DNA of 64,000 nucleotides from Pseudoruegeria sp039972875 (lineage in GTDB: Bacteria; Pseudomonadota; Alphaproteobacteria; Rhodobacterales; Rhodobacteraceae): NCBI GenBank assembly GCA_039972875.1, contig JBDWMA010000012.1:134673-198672 (forward strand), in the 5' to 3' direction. The stretch's first letter is position 1. The number at the start of each line of letters is the position of its first letter. The notes beneath the pieces are model-generated. The model had not been told where the DNA came from, made no database searches, and saw nothing but the letters and a program-made list of their open reading frames with translations. Both the position numbers and the translations under genes were made by a program. This document shows, piece by piece, positions 25,985 through 35,047 of the stretch.

Positions 25985-27157
25985 TTAGCGACGTTTCAAC
26001 AACGATAGATAAAAACCATCTCCACCATTCAGGGGTGTAATCTGTTGAGACCCAATCATAATCCAATCTGGGTTTTCAGAAAGAAACCAGTTTGTTTGGT
26101 CTACATTTTCAGCATCAAAAAGTGAGCATGTTGCGTAGGCCAATACCCCGCTTTCAACCACCAACATTTTGGCCGATGACAAGATGTCTCTTTGTACTTT
26201 AACAATACCGTCTAAGTCGCTGTCTTTAAATCGCCATTTTGCATCAGGTGACCGTCTCCACGCACCTGATCCACTACAAGGTGCATCACAGAGCACAAGG
26301 TCAAATAACTCGATCTCTGAGAGCTCTTCCTGAGACCTCGTTTCAATAGTCACCCCTGCACGATTTGCACGCTCAGAAATATCGGTCATCCGACGTTCCG
26401 ATATATCAGACGCAACAAATGTACCTTCGAATTTCGCAGCCAGGGCAAGCGACTTTCCGCCGCCACCGGCGCAATAATCCAAGCTACGCATCCCATCAAA
26501 CCCGGGTAGATTATCAGCCAGATATTGTGAACCTGCGTCCTGAATTTCGATCAACCCCGATTTGTAGGCGTCTGACAAATGAAGCCGTCGCGGGTTGGTT
26601 AATACCCTTAAAGCGGTGTCAGACAAAGGATGAGGTTCGGTCTCAATCGTTTCTTTGGCCAATTGTGACGCGGCGTCCTTTACGGTCGTTTTCCGAAGAT
26701 TAACGCGCACGAATACAGGGGCGCGATGCCGCAGTGCCTCTGCAATGGGTGCCGCTTTGTCACCATGAGCTTCCGTCAGCGCGCTGAACGCCCATTCTGG
26801 AAAATCCCGTTCCTTCTCATCAGGAATCTGATCCACTTCGGGAAAATCTGCAATTTCCTCTGGTGTCAAAGGCAATGGGGCATGCCCAATCCCCGAAAAG
26901 ACATCGGCCAAGTCCATCTCATTGGCACGACACGCCCCCGCCATCAGTCCTCGCCCTGTTTCAAGGCCGCCAAGCCAAGCATAGGATTGCCTGTGCCGCA
27001 GGGCATCAAACACCAGATCCCGGATCGCTGCGCGGTCTTTGGAGCCCGCAAAGCGACTGTGTCTGGCCCATGAGGTCAGCGCTTTTTCTGCAGCGACGCC
27101 TTCTAAAACGTCATCCAGAATTTCAATGGCAGCGGCCACGCGTGCAGCGGGCGTCAC
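25985..27157 (-). CDS. RsmB/NOP-type RNA cytosine-5 methyltransferase
   Basis: A 390-aa protein with an N-terminal NusB-like helical domain and a C-terminal SAM-dependent methyltransferase domain. The catalytic cysteines are in DAPCSGSGAWRRSPD and in YATCSLFDAEN, and the SAM site is in LDYCAGGGGKSLAL. This class makes m5C in rRNA (RsmB-type) or tRNA. The start is GTG without a good ribosome site, so the N-terminus is uncertain. guaB lies upstream on the same strand, 53 bp away. Confidence 0.9.
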   Translation of the reverse strand: MTPAARVAAAIEILDDVLEGVAAEKALTSWARHSRFAGSKDRAAIRDLVFDALRHRQSYAWLGGLETGRGLMAGACRANEMDLADVFSGIGHAPLPLTPEEIADFPEVDQIPDEKERDFPEWAFSALTEAHGDKAAPIAEALRHRAPVFVRVNLRKTTVKDAASQLAKETIETEPHPLSDTALRVLTNPRRLHLSDAYKSGLIEIQDAGSQYLADNLPGFDGMRSLDYCAGGGGKSLALAAKFEGTFVASDISERRMTDISERANRAGVTIETRSQEELSEIELFDLVLCDAPCSGSGAWRRSPDAKWRFKDSDLDGIVKVQRDILSSAKMLVVESGVLAYATCSLFDAENVDQTNWFLSENPDWIMIGSQQITPLNGGDGFYLSLLKRR

Positions 27158-27209
27158 AGAACAGCACTCATATTAAAACAGCCAATCAATTTCTGGATAA
27201 CATTTTGCA

Positions 27210-28664
27210 TTACATAAGCCTGTAGTTTGGGCTTTCGCGGGTGATTTGAACATCATGAACGTGGCTTTCCTTTAGCCCCGCACCGGTAATGCGAACAAAT
27301 TCCGACTTCGTGCGCATTTCCTCTACTGTTGCGTTCCCAGTATAGCCCATTGCAGCGCGCAATCCCCCAACCAATTGATGAACAACCGCATTGGCAGAAC
27401 CTTTGTAAGGAACTTGTCCTTCTATACCTTCAGGTACCAATTTATCACTGGCAGCATCTTTTTGGAAATACCGATCAGCCGAACCACGCGCCATAGCACC
27501 CAAAGAGCCCATCCCACGATAAGACTTAAAGCTACGCCCTTGATAAAGAATAACTTCACCGGGGCTTTCGTCGGTTCCTGCGATCATTGACCCGACCATT
27601 GCGCAGGACGCTCCTGCCGCGATGGCCTTGGCGAAATCACCAGAGAATTTAATCCCCCCGTCGGCGATTACGGGTGTTCCAGTTTCAGAGGCTCCGCGCG
27701 CTGAATCGATAATGGCAGTTAACTGAGGAACCCCCACACCTGCGACCATACGGGTCGTACAGATGGACCCAGGTCCGATCCCAACTTTGACAGCGTCCGC
27801 ACCGGCACCGATCAAGGCACGAGTTGCCTCTGCGGTTGCCACATTACCCGCGACGATCTGAACCGTGTTAGAAAGTGCCTTGGCACGTGCAACCGCATGG
27901 GCAACACCCTCGGAGTGACCATGCGCTGTATCAATTACAACCATGTCGGCACCCGCCTCGATCAAGGCTTGTGTACGTTCAAAACCAGCATCCCCAACGG
28001 TTGACGCGGCAGCCACACGTAGGCGCCCCAATTCATCCTTACAGGCATGCGGGTTCAAGACAGCTTGCTCAGTATCTTTTAGTGTCAGCAAGCCCGTAAG
28101 TTTTCCAGCGCCATCAGTAACGAGTAATTTTTCAATGCGACGGGCCCGCATAAGGCTTTTGGCCTCTTCCAATTCGGCCGGCTCTTGAAGGATCGCCAAA
28201 TCGCTCGATGTCATCATGACACTAACGGGTGTTTTATCATCAGACGCAAAGCGCATATCGCGATTGGTCACGATCCCGACAACTCGGTTAGAACTGTCAA
28301 CAACGGGAAAACCTGTGACACGATAACGTTCTTGCAGCGCTTTAGCATCAGCAAGGGTTTGATCAGCAGTCAAGGTGATTGGATTATAAACAATCCCGCT
28401 TTCAAAGCGCTTGACCCGGCGAACCTGACGAGCTTGCTCTTCCAAATCAAGATTTCGGTGAATAACGCCCATACCGCCGGATTGCGCCATGGCAATTGCC
28501 ATTTTGGCTTCAGTTACCGTGTCCATTGCAGAACTGAGCAAAGGTATGTTCAGTCGAATAGATTTGGTTACAAAAGTGGACGTATCTGCGGTGTTGGGCA
28601 ACACATTAGATGCGGCTGGGACTAATAGGACGTCGTCGAAGGTAAGTGCCTCGCGAATCTCCAT
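27210..28664 (-). CDS. guaB: IMP dehydrogenase
   Basis: A 484-aa enzyme that oxidises IMP to XMP, the committed step to GMP. The (beta/alpha)8 barrel is interrupted by a CBS pair (about residues 95-205). The catalytic loop reads GPGSICTTRMVAGVGVPQ with the active Cys, and the flap has YRGMGSLGAM. I start at MEIREALTFDDVLL (28664), which has AAGGAG upstream; the longer frame to 28733 is not supported. Confidence 0.97.
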   Translation of the reverse strand: MEIREALTFDDVLLVPAASNVLPNTADTSTFVTKSIRLNIPLLSSAMDTVTEAKMAIAMAQSGGMGVIHRNLDLEEQARQVRRVKRFESGIVYNPITLTADQTLADAKALQERYRVTGFPVVDSSNRVVGIVTNRDMRFASDDKTPVSVMMTSSDLAILQEPAELEEAKSLMRARRIEKLLVTDGAGKLTGLLTLKDTEQAVLNPHACKDELGRLRVAAASTVGDAGFERTQALIEAGADMVVIDTAHGHSEGVAHAVARAKALSNTVQIVAGNVATAEATRALIGAGADAVKVGIGPGSICTTRMVAGVGVPQLTAIIDSARGASETGTPVIADGGIKFSGDFAKAIAAGASCAMVGSMIAGTDESPGEVILYQGRSFKSYRGMGSLGAMARGSADRYFQKDAASDKLVPEGIEGQVPYKGSANAVVHQLVGGLRAAMGYTGNATVEEMRTKSEFVRITGAGLKESHVHDVQITRESPNYRLM

Positions 28665-28843
28665 CGGGGTGCTCCTTGGATGCTTCGTTTGACGCGTCCC
28701 TATTGCATGAACCCCTATAAAGGGAAACCCCAATTCGTGTCTATTGACCTGAAATGAAGGTTAATCAAACCAATTGCGAACAGGTTGACGGAGATCAGTC
28801 ACACGGTCGCCAAAAAGTCATGCAACGGACCATCTCTGTTAAC

Positions 28844-29509
28844 CTACAATCTTTCGATCCATTCAACCAAGGCTATGCGATCCACCCTAAGATCACCGGC
28901 GGGATCAACACTAACAACTCCGGCAGTTTTGAGACCGCTAATCTCTCGATTTACGGTTTGCCGCGAACATCCAACTAAATTTGCGAGATAAGACTGATTT
29001 TGACCAACTTTACCGCTAAACCGCGACAAATGCCCGATATAGTGACCAACCCTTTGTGAAACAGAACGGAACTGGTCAATCTCTTTAAATCGAATCCCTC
29101 TCATAAGGCGTTCAGCCTGTATACGGGTCAGGTTTCGAAGGGCTGTTGGATGTTTGGCAAACTCGAAAAAGCGATCTTTTGGACAATGAAGAGTCACCGT
29201 GTTGGGTTGCGCGATACACGTACAGATCACAGGCAATTCACCAAGCACTTCTACGTCTCCGAGCACATCTCCTGGACCAGCATGGTTGGCCACCACTTTT
29301 TCACCCTGACGGGTCAAATTACTGACTTCGACAACTCCATGTGCAACCAACACAACATTGTCAGCCTCACCGCCTTCATTCAGTAATGCTGTGGTCTTTA
29401 CGGAAACGACTTCCCGACAATCATCCAAATACTGGTTTGCCAGCGGAGCGGGGATACCGTTCAACAGCAAAGTCGGGCGAAGATATTGGTATTTATTACT
29501 CAGCTTCAT
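28844..29509 (-). CDS. Crp/Fnr-family transcriptional regulator
   Basis: A 221-aa regulator with an N-terminal cyclic-nucleotide-binding-like beta roll (about 30-130) and a C-terminal winged helix with YLANLVGCSRQTVNREISGLKTAGVV. There is no Fnr-type cysteine cluster at the N-terminus, so it is not a classical oxygen sensor. The cysteines in VICTCIAQPNTVTLHC are unusual and might sense a redox state (inference). It is an isolated gene between guaB and aroB. Confidence 0.85.
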   Translation of the reverse strand: MKLSNKYQYLRPTLLLNGIPAPLANQYLDDCREVVSVKTTALLNEGGEADNVVLVAHGVVEVSNLTRQGEKVVANHAGPGDVLGDVEVLGELPVICTCIAQPNTVTLHCPKDRFFEFAKHPTALRNLTRIQAERLMRGIRFKEIDQFRSVSQRVGHYIGHLSRFSGKVGQNQSYLANLVGCSRQTVNREISGLKTAGVVSVDPAGDLRVDRIALVEWIERL

Positions 29510-29814
29510 CTTTTTATTGATGATCGACAGTTACAACTGCAAGTCAATCCCCGAAACCATTTATTAACCTAGGAAACAGGTCAAATTTACTAAATTTTCG
29601 TAAAAATGGCTGGAGAAAACAATATTTCTCCAGCCCTTTTCACTGTACTCGTTAATCTGCACATCCGATGAAAATCATCTGGAAATCAGGGGTCTCTGGC
29701 ACTCACTCCAGTTTCCCAGTCTCCGTTTACGACAGAATGAATAACGCACGTTGTCGCGTATGCGACAACGGGCGCGGCTTTTGTTGCATGACGTAGGGGA
29801 AGCTGTATAAATTA
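29510..29814. other. Intergenic region between the Crp/Fnr gene and aroB
   Basis: No coding frame is credible here. It holds an aroB-side terminator hairpin (29608-29635) and a perfect 8-bp palindromic hairpin GTTGTCGC-GTAT-GCGACAAC at 29750-29769 without a T-run, which might be an operator or an RNA stem. The Crp/Fnr promoter should also lie here. Confidence 0.5.
29603..29635 (-). terminator. Terminator downstream of aroB
   Basis: GGCTGGAGAAA and TTTCTCCAGCC form an 11-bp stem. On the minus strand it is followed by ATTTTTA. It lies about 180 bp after the aroB stop. Confidence 0.6.
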
Positions 29815-30933
29815 TTAACCACGCAGTGCAAAAGCATCATCCAAAACGGATGCAACCACAGATGTATCAATGTCATCAGCCACAAAAGCGGATCCGATTC
29901 CATTTGCCAAAATGAACCTTAAATTGCCATCCACCACTTTCTTATCTTGCGACATAAGCTGCAATAATTCGGATGTGCCTGGCAAATCACCTTGGATGTC
30001 TGTTAGATCCTTTTTTGCACCCATTTGAAACAAATGTTCCCGGACACGACTAGGCGTTTCCTGAGAAGTCAGACCCAGCCTAGAAGATAATTCAAACGCA
30101 AGATTGCAGCCTATCGCGACACCTTCGCCATGGAGCAATCGATCAGAAAACCCTGTCGCTGCCTCAAGCGCATGACAGAATGTATGCCCAAGATTCAAAA
30201 GCGCCCGATCACCTTGTTCGGTCTCATCGCGCGCAACAATTTCTGCTTTCATTTCACAAGATCGTTTCACGGCATGGATACGTTTTTCCACATCTCCTGC
30301 CGCCATGGCTGGGCCATTTTCCTCGAGCCACTCAAAAAAAGCCGAATCCCCAAGCAATCCGTATTTTACAACTTCTCCATAGCCAGCGATGAAATCACGG
30401 CTGGTCATGGTTTCGAGAATGGAAACATCAGCCAGAACCATGGACGGTTGATGAAAAATGCCAATTAGGTTCTTGCCGGCAGCTGCGGAGTTTATGGCCG
30501 TTTTACCCCCGACCGAACTGTCTACCTGCGCCAAAAGACTGGTGGGAATCTGAACAAACCGAACACCGCGCCGCAAAACGGCGGCCGCAAACCCCGCCAG
30601 GTCCCCGATCACACCGCCACCAAAGGCGATTACCACATCATTTCGTTCGATTTTTTGGGCCAGCAACCACTCAACCGATTGTTCGAAGAATGGCCAGCTT
30701 TTGGTTGCCTCACCGGCAGGCAATGCAAGCGCTGTCGATTCAATCCCAGCCGATTTTAATCCATCTTGAAGCGCTTTGAGATGCAGGCCTGCTACCGTCT
30801 TATCGGTCAGAATTGCAACTTTGGGTCGCCGTAGCATCGGTGCGATTAAATCGCCGGATTGCGCCAATAGACCCTCTCCGATCAGAATATCATATGCGCG
30901 CTCTTCAAGCTCAACTCGAACTGTCTCTGTCAT
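29815..30933 (-). CDS. aroB: 3-dehydroquinate synthase
   Basis: A 372-aa NAD-dependent, metal-using enzyme for the second step of the shikimate pathway. Family segments are FGGGVIGDLAGFAAAVLRRGVRFVQIPTSLLAQVDSSVGGKTAIN, GYGEVVKYGLL and LNLGHTFCHALE with the metal histidines. The start overlaps the aroK stop (ATGA), so the two are translated together. Confidence 0.97.
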   Translation of the reverse strand: MTETVRVELEERAYDILIGEGLLAQSGDLIAPMLRRPKVAILTDKTVAGLHLKALQDGLKSAGIESTALALPAGEATKSWPFFEQSVEWLLAQKIERNDVVIAFGGGVIGDLAGFAAAVLRRGVRFVQIPTSLLAQVDSSVGGKTAINSAAAGKNLIGIFHQPSMVLADVSILETMTSRDFIAGYGEVVKYGLLGDSAFFEWLEENGPAMAAGDVEKRIHAVKRSCEMKAEIVARDETEQGDRALLNLGHTFCHALEAATGFSDRLLHGEGVAIGCNLAFELSSRLGLTSQETPSRVREHLFQMGAKKDLTDIQGDLPGTSELLQLMSQDKKVVDGNLRFILANGIGSAFVADDIDTSVVASVLDDAFALRG

Positions 30934-31478
30934 TTAATCTCTTCCAAAACGTCTGCGCGGGTCAATAAAGCCTGCACCACCCTATGGGCCATTTCATCGA
31001 TCGTATATTCAGGGTCTGCGTCCACACAAAGCGCGGCTTTGGCGTATACTGGCGCACGATCGCGATAAATCTTGGTCAGAGTTGCCCGCGGGTTTGTGGT
31101 TTTCAGCAAGGGTCGGGTCCCCTTGTGGCGAACCCGGTTCCACAACAGGTCCAAATCGGCCCGCAGACACACCGCAATCCCTTTGTCATCAATAAGGGAA
31201 CGGTTTCGGTCTGACATAAAAGCGCCGCCCCCCGTTGAAAGAATGCACTTTTCATCCTCAAGTAACCGACTGATGATTTGTGTTTCTTTTGTTCGAAAGA
31301 AAGTTTCACCGTCGCGCTCAAATATCTCAGCAATGCTGCGATCCGCTGCGCGCACGATTTCCTCATCAGAGTCCCGAAAGGAAGAACCCAATTGCCGCGC
31401 TAGCGCTTTGCCAACCGCAGTTTTTCCTGCCCCCATCATTCCGACAAGGACCACTGTTTTTTTTAATCTGTAGGCCAA
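30930..31478 (-). CDS. aroK: Shikimate kinase
   Basis: A P-loop kinase that phosphorylates shikimate. It has the ATP loop GMMGAGKTAVGKALA, the shikimate site residues SDEEI, the FRTKE arginine, ILSTGGGAFM and the lid RPLLKTTNP. No ATG exists upstream. I give a TTG at 31478, which yields a family-sized 182-aa protein (about 12 residues before the loop). Another TTG at 31511 is possible. Starting at 31616 would run through the divergent gene's start. The true start is unresolved. Confidence 0.88.
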   Translation of the reverse strand: MAYRLKKTVVLVGMMGAGKTAVGKALARQLGSSFRDSDEEIVRAADRSIAEIFERDGETFFRTKETQIISRLLEDEKCILSTGGGAFMSDRNRSLIDDKGIAVCLRADLDLLWNRVRHKGTRPLLKTTNPRATLTKIYRDRAPVYAKAALCVDADPEYTIDEMAHRVVQALLTRADVLEEIK

Positions 31479-31599
31479 AACGGCAGCTACCCGCTCAATT
31501 CTGTGTTTCAACCCCCTGAATGGCGTGATCTTGAACAAAAGACCATATATAATATGCCCAAGGTCTAAAAAGAGACTACATATTAAAGGGCAGATTTTA

Positions 31600-31734
31600 A
31601 TGGGTCGACTACTCAAGATATTGATATTTTTATTTCTATTGGCTTTTCTGGCGTTGGTGGGCTTTGCATATCTAGGGGATTTATCTCCCGATCAAGCAGA
31701 TATAGCGCTTCCGGTGACATTGGATGTTAATTAA
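31600..31734 (+). CDS. Small single-pass membrane protein, 44 aa
   Basis: The 44-aa frame begins MGRLLKILIF and has one hydrophobic helix (about residues 4-26) followed by a short acidic tail. Its end overlaps the start of the next gene by 11 bases, which argues for coupled translation. It is the first gene of a plus-strand unit leading to xerD, divergent from aroK. Function unknown. Confidence 0.62.
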   Translation: MGRLLKILIFLFLLAFLALVGFAYLGDLSPDQADIALPVTLDVN

Positions 31735-33256
31735 CCGACTGGCTGGGTTAACCGGACTGATCGGCGTTTTGGCCACGACATCAGTCGCGCAATCGCCTTT
31801 GTCGGCAATTGATTGGTTGTCCGATTCGATCCAAGCACCCATCGTTTTGCCCAAAATGCAGCCCGAAGATGTCTCTCAGAGCGCGGCCGTTGGTGACATT
31901 ATCGTGACACCACTTGATGCGCCTGGATTGGATGCTGTTGGTCTGTTACCGACGTCTGTTACCGGGTTTCCTCGGGATCTATGGGGTAATAGCGATCCGG
32001 CTGAACTTACCCGGCTATTATCACGCATTGATGCAACCCCCACACCTGCGCTTCAGGATTTGCTCTATACGGTCCTGTTGGCAGAACTGGATCCACCCCG
32101 TGAAGGGGACCCTGACGATGCACTGTTTTTGGCGCGCGTTGATAAATTATTGTCGATGGGCGCATTGGAACAGGCAAAGGCCTTACTTGAACGCGCAGGA
32201 CCAGAAAATTCTGCACTTTTCAGACGCTGGTTTGATGTCGGATTGTTGACGGGAACCGAAAACGCAGCCTGTCAAACCTTAAAGCAGAAGGCTGACATTG
32301 CCCCAACGTTTCAAACCCGTATATTTTGCCTGGCACGAAATGGCGATTGGAACGCCGCCGCGTTGACATTGGAAACAGCCAAAGCCCTTGGCTATCTTAG
32401 CAATTCGGAGGATGCGCTGCTTGCACGTTTCCTTGATCCACTCCTGTTTGAGGGCCTCCCGCCCCTCCCTTTGCCACAACATCCAACGCCGTTGATATTC
32501 CAAATGCACAATGCCATCGGAGAACCTATCGCAACATCATCCCTGCCCCTGGCTTTTGCCCATTCCGATTTGCTCCCGGTGTCCGGTTGGAAGGCCCAGA
32601 TAGAAGCTGCCGAACGGCTGGCGCGCAGTGGTGCAATCGATGAAAATCTATTGCTCGGTATATATTCAGAGCGTTTGCCTGCCGCGTCTGGTGGACTTTG
32701 GGATCGGGTTGATGCGATCCAACGGTTCGACATAGCATTGCGGTCCAAAAACCCGAATGCAATTGCTAAAACTTTGCCGCCGGCATGGTCACAAATGCAA
32801 AAAATCGGCCTTGAGACAGCTTTTGCACGGCTGATAGACGATGACTTGACCGGCCTGCCCTTAAACGCCAATGCGGCGTCTTTGGCTTATCGCATTGGCT
32901 TGTTGTCGCCACATTACGAAGAAATCGCCAGTAGTTATACGCCGCAATCTCAGGATGAGGCCTTCCTAGCCTCAGTCGCGAAAGGGCAACCTGACCAAAA
33001 TAGTGTCATAAATGAACGTGCGCAGGCAGTTTTGGACGGGTTCACAATGGAAGGCCCTCCCGATGAGTTTTCCCCTATCCTGATAGAAGGACGCGTCGGA
33101 GAAGCGATTCTAAGAGCAACCCAGCTGTTCATTTCGGGCCATACCGGCGATCCAAACGATATCGCCATGGCGATTGGTCTGTTCCGATTTGTGGGCCTAG
33201 AAGACAGCGCACGCAGGGCAGCACTTGAATATCTTTTGCTCCCGGAACGGGTTTAG
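31724..33256 (+). CDS. Secreted or periplasmic protein of unknown function, 510 aa
   Basis: A signal peptide is visible (residues 1 to about 22, ending TTSVAQ). The mature protein is rich in Ala and Leu, with helix pairs that resemble tetratricopeptide-type repeats (MGALEQAKALLERAGPENSALF, GDWNAAALTLETAKALGYL), so a helical-repeat periplasmic scaffold is plausible. It is tied by overlap to the upstream 44-aa gene and lies 2 bp before xerD. I do not recognise a catalytic motif. Confidence 0.75.
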   Translation: MLINRLAGLTGLIGVLATTSVAQSPLSAIDWLSDSIQAPIVLPKMQPEDVSQSAAVGDIIVTPLDAPGLDAVGLLPTSVTGFPRDLWGNSDPAELTRLLSRIDATPTPALQDLLYTVLLAELDPPREGDPDDALFLARVDKLLSMGALEQAKALLERAGPENSALFRRWFDVGLLTGTENAACQTLKQKADIAPTFQTRIFCLARNGDWNAAALTLETAKALGYLSNSEDALLARFLDPLLFEGLPPLPLPQHPTPLIFQMHNAIGEPIATSSLPLAFAHSDLLPVSGWKAQIEAAERLARSGAIDENLLLGIYSERLPAASGGLWDRVDAIQRFDIALRSKNPNAIAKTLPPAWSQMQKIGLETAFARLIDDDLTGLPLNANAASLAYRIGLLSPHYEEIASSYTPQSQDEAFLASVAKGQPDQNSVINERAQAVLDGFTMEGPPDEFSPILIEGRVGEAILRATQLFISGHTGDPNDIAMAIGLFRFVGLEDSARRAALEYLLLPERV

Positions 33257-33258
33257 CA

Positions 33259-34179
33259 ATGAAACAGCAGATAGAGGCCTTTATCGAAGCGCAAGCCGCC
33301 GAATTGGATGCGGCGCACAACACGCAGATGGCCTATGCGCGCGATTTGACGATATTTTCCGATTGGCTGACACAAAAGAAATACGACTATAAAACCGTTA
33401 CACGACAGGACATCGAGGATTTCCTCATTCGATGTGATGCAGAGGGCTTATCACGGGCAACGCGTGCTCGGAGACTGTCTTCGATCAAACAATTCTATCG
33501 GTTTTCCTATGAGGAAAACTGGCGTCCAGACAATCCGGCGATTCAAATCACTGGCCCTGGCAAAGACAAACGCCTGCCAAAGACCCTTAGCGAAGAGGAA
33601 GTAGATCGTCTGCTGATGGCGGCGCGGCAGGCCGGTCGTTCTCAAGACGACAAAGCCCGCAACACCTGTTTGATGGAACTCTTATATGCCACGGGCATGC
33701 GAGTCAGCGAACTGGTCGCCCTTCCAGTCATGTCCGTACGCGGTAATCCGCAACTCTTGTTGGTCCTTGGGAAAGGCGGCAAAGAGCGAATGATACCACT
33801 GACACAAGGCGCGCGCGATGTGACCTCTGAGTGGCTCAAACTCAGAGATGCAAATGAAGAGATAAATGAACGCAAGGGCGTAACCCCATCTAAGTTTCTC
33901 TTTCCCTCTCGTGGAAAGGATGGTCACCTAACCCGGCACCGGTTCTATTTGTTGATCAAAGAGATTGCTGTACTTGCGGGGGTCTCTCCCGACAAAGTCA
34001 CGCCGCACACTTTGCGCCACGCCTTTGCAACGCACCTGCTGGCCCATGGTGCAGACCTTCGGGCCATCCAAACACTGCTTGGACACGCAGATGTCGCGAC
34101 GACCGAGATTTATACCCATGTTTTAGAGGAACGCCTGCGGGAATTAGTGTTAGAACACCATCCTTTAGCCAAAGGCTAA
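33259..34179 (+). CDS. xerD: Tyrosine recombinase XerD
   Basis: A 306-aa recombinase with an N-terminal core-binding domain (to about 100) and a C-terminal catalytic domain with all active residues: R in GMRVSEL, K in LGKGGKERMIP, HTLRHAFATHLL, LLGHADVATTEIYTHV with the nucleophilic Tyr. It resolves chromosome dimers at dif with XerC. Its place next to aroK and its core sequence support the housekeeping XerD and not a phage integrase. It overlaps the convergent phosphoesterase gene by 4 bases. Confidence 0.93.
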   Translation: MKQQIEAFIEAQAAELDAAHNTQMAYARDLTIFSDWLTQKKYDYKTVTRQDIEDFLIRCDAEGLSRATRARRLSSIKQFYRFSYEENWRPDNPAIQITGPGKDKRLPKTLSEEEVDRLLMAARQAGRSQDDKARNTCLMELLYATGMRVSELVALPVMSVRGNPQLLLVLGKGGKERMIPLTQGARDVTSEWLKLRDANEEINERKGVTPSKFLFPSRGKDGHLTRHRFYLLIKEIAVLAGVSPDKVTPHTLRHAFATHLLAHGADLRAIQTLLGHADVATTEIYTHVLEERLRELVLEHHPLAKG

Positions 34180-34979
34180 CCGCGCTTTAGATAGGCTGGT
34201 AGGATGTCTTCGCTGGGCCAAATTCCACTTTCCAACGCAAGTTGATACCCCTGCGTTAACCCTGCACGTTCCATTGATAATTTGGCGCTATCATAATCAT
34301 AGCTCAGCCGCTCAATGTAAAACTGCCCGTCGCGTAAAACCGCATAACGCGTATCTGGACACCCATCATGCGCTGGCATCCCAATCACACCTGCATTCAC
34401 CCACGACACACCATCAATGAGGCGTTCAAACGCTAAACCACAATGCCCAGAAATGACTCCGGAAATCTTGCCGACTTTGGTTTGAAGGATCGCGATCTCT
34501 TGTTGGAAGACAGAGATGTTGTCCCCCGGCCAAATGAACTTGTTCGCCATGTCCACCCCACCGTGAATAACCGCATATTGCGTACCTTTCTGTTGAAAAA
34601 CAATGAGGTCAGGCAACACCGCCATCCAATCCCGCATGTCAGATGTGATCCGAGCATTCGCATAGGGATACCAACCACGCGATGCCAAATCACAGGCGCT
34701 GCCATCGTCAAAACCACACCCGCAATCCGCCGCATTGATGGCAAGTTGCGCTTCGCAGTTTCCAGCCACAACCGGTCCCCCAAAGGAGCGGATAGCCTTA
34801 ACCGTCGCCGCAGGATCGGCCCCATAGGCCACGACATCCCCTGTACAAATAGCATTCGAAGCGGGCACCGCCATACGCTGTGCCTCATCGATCAGAGCCT
34901 CTGTCGCGTGAATATTAGAATAAGGGCCGCCAAATAGCAGGACATCCCCCGTTAATTCGCCCAAGTCCTTGATCTTCAT
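34176..34979 (-). CDS. Metallophosphoesterase (calcineurin-like)
   Basis: A 267-aa protein with the YfcE/MJ0936-type phosphoesterase fold: GGPYSNIHATEALI, CTGDVVAYGADP, VAGNCEAQL and HGGVDMANKF, ending with SGHCGLAFER. The usual first metal motif D-x-H is altered (GGPYSN), so activity may differ from typical members. The ATG at 34979 is chosen because the family core starts close after it. Confidence 0.82.
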   Translation of the reverse strand: MKIKDLGELTGDVLLFGGPYSNIHATEALIDEAQRMAVPASNAICTGDVVAYGADPAATVKAIRSFGGPVVAGNCEAQLAINAADCGCGFDDGSACDLASRGWYPYANARITSDMRDWMAVLPDLIVFQQKGTQYAVIHGGVDMANKFIWPGDNISVFQQEIAILQTKVGKISGVISGHCGLAFERLIDGVSWVNAGVIGMPAHDGCPDTRYAVLRDGQFYIERLSYDYDSAKLSMERAGLTQGYQLALESGIWPSEDILPAYLKRG

Positions 34980-35047
34980 GGTTCCGTCTCTTGATTGGGT
35001 CAACGTCAGGCCTCATAAGAAAGATAGTTTAATAGATTGCAAGGCCA

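Noticed and set aside
30930..31616. aroK start at 31616
   Set aside because: The start would be a TTG far upstream, adding a hydrophobic and unlike-family stretch and crossing the start of the divergent 44-aa gene.
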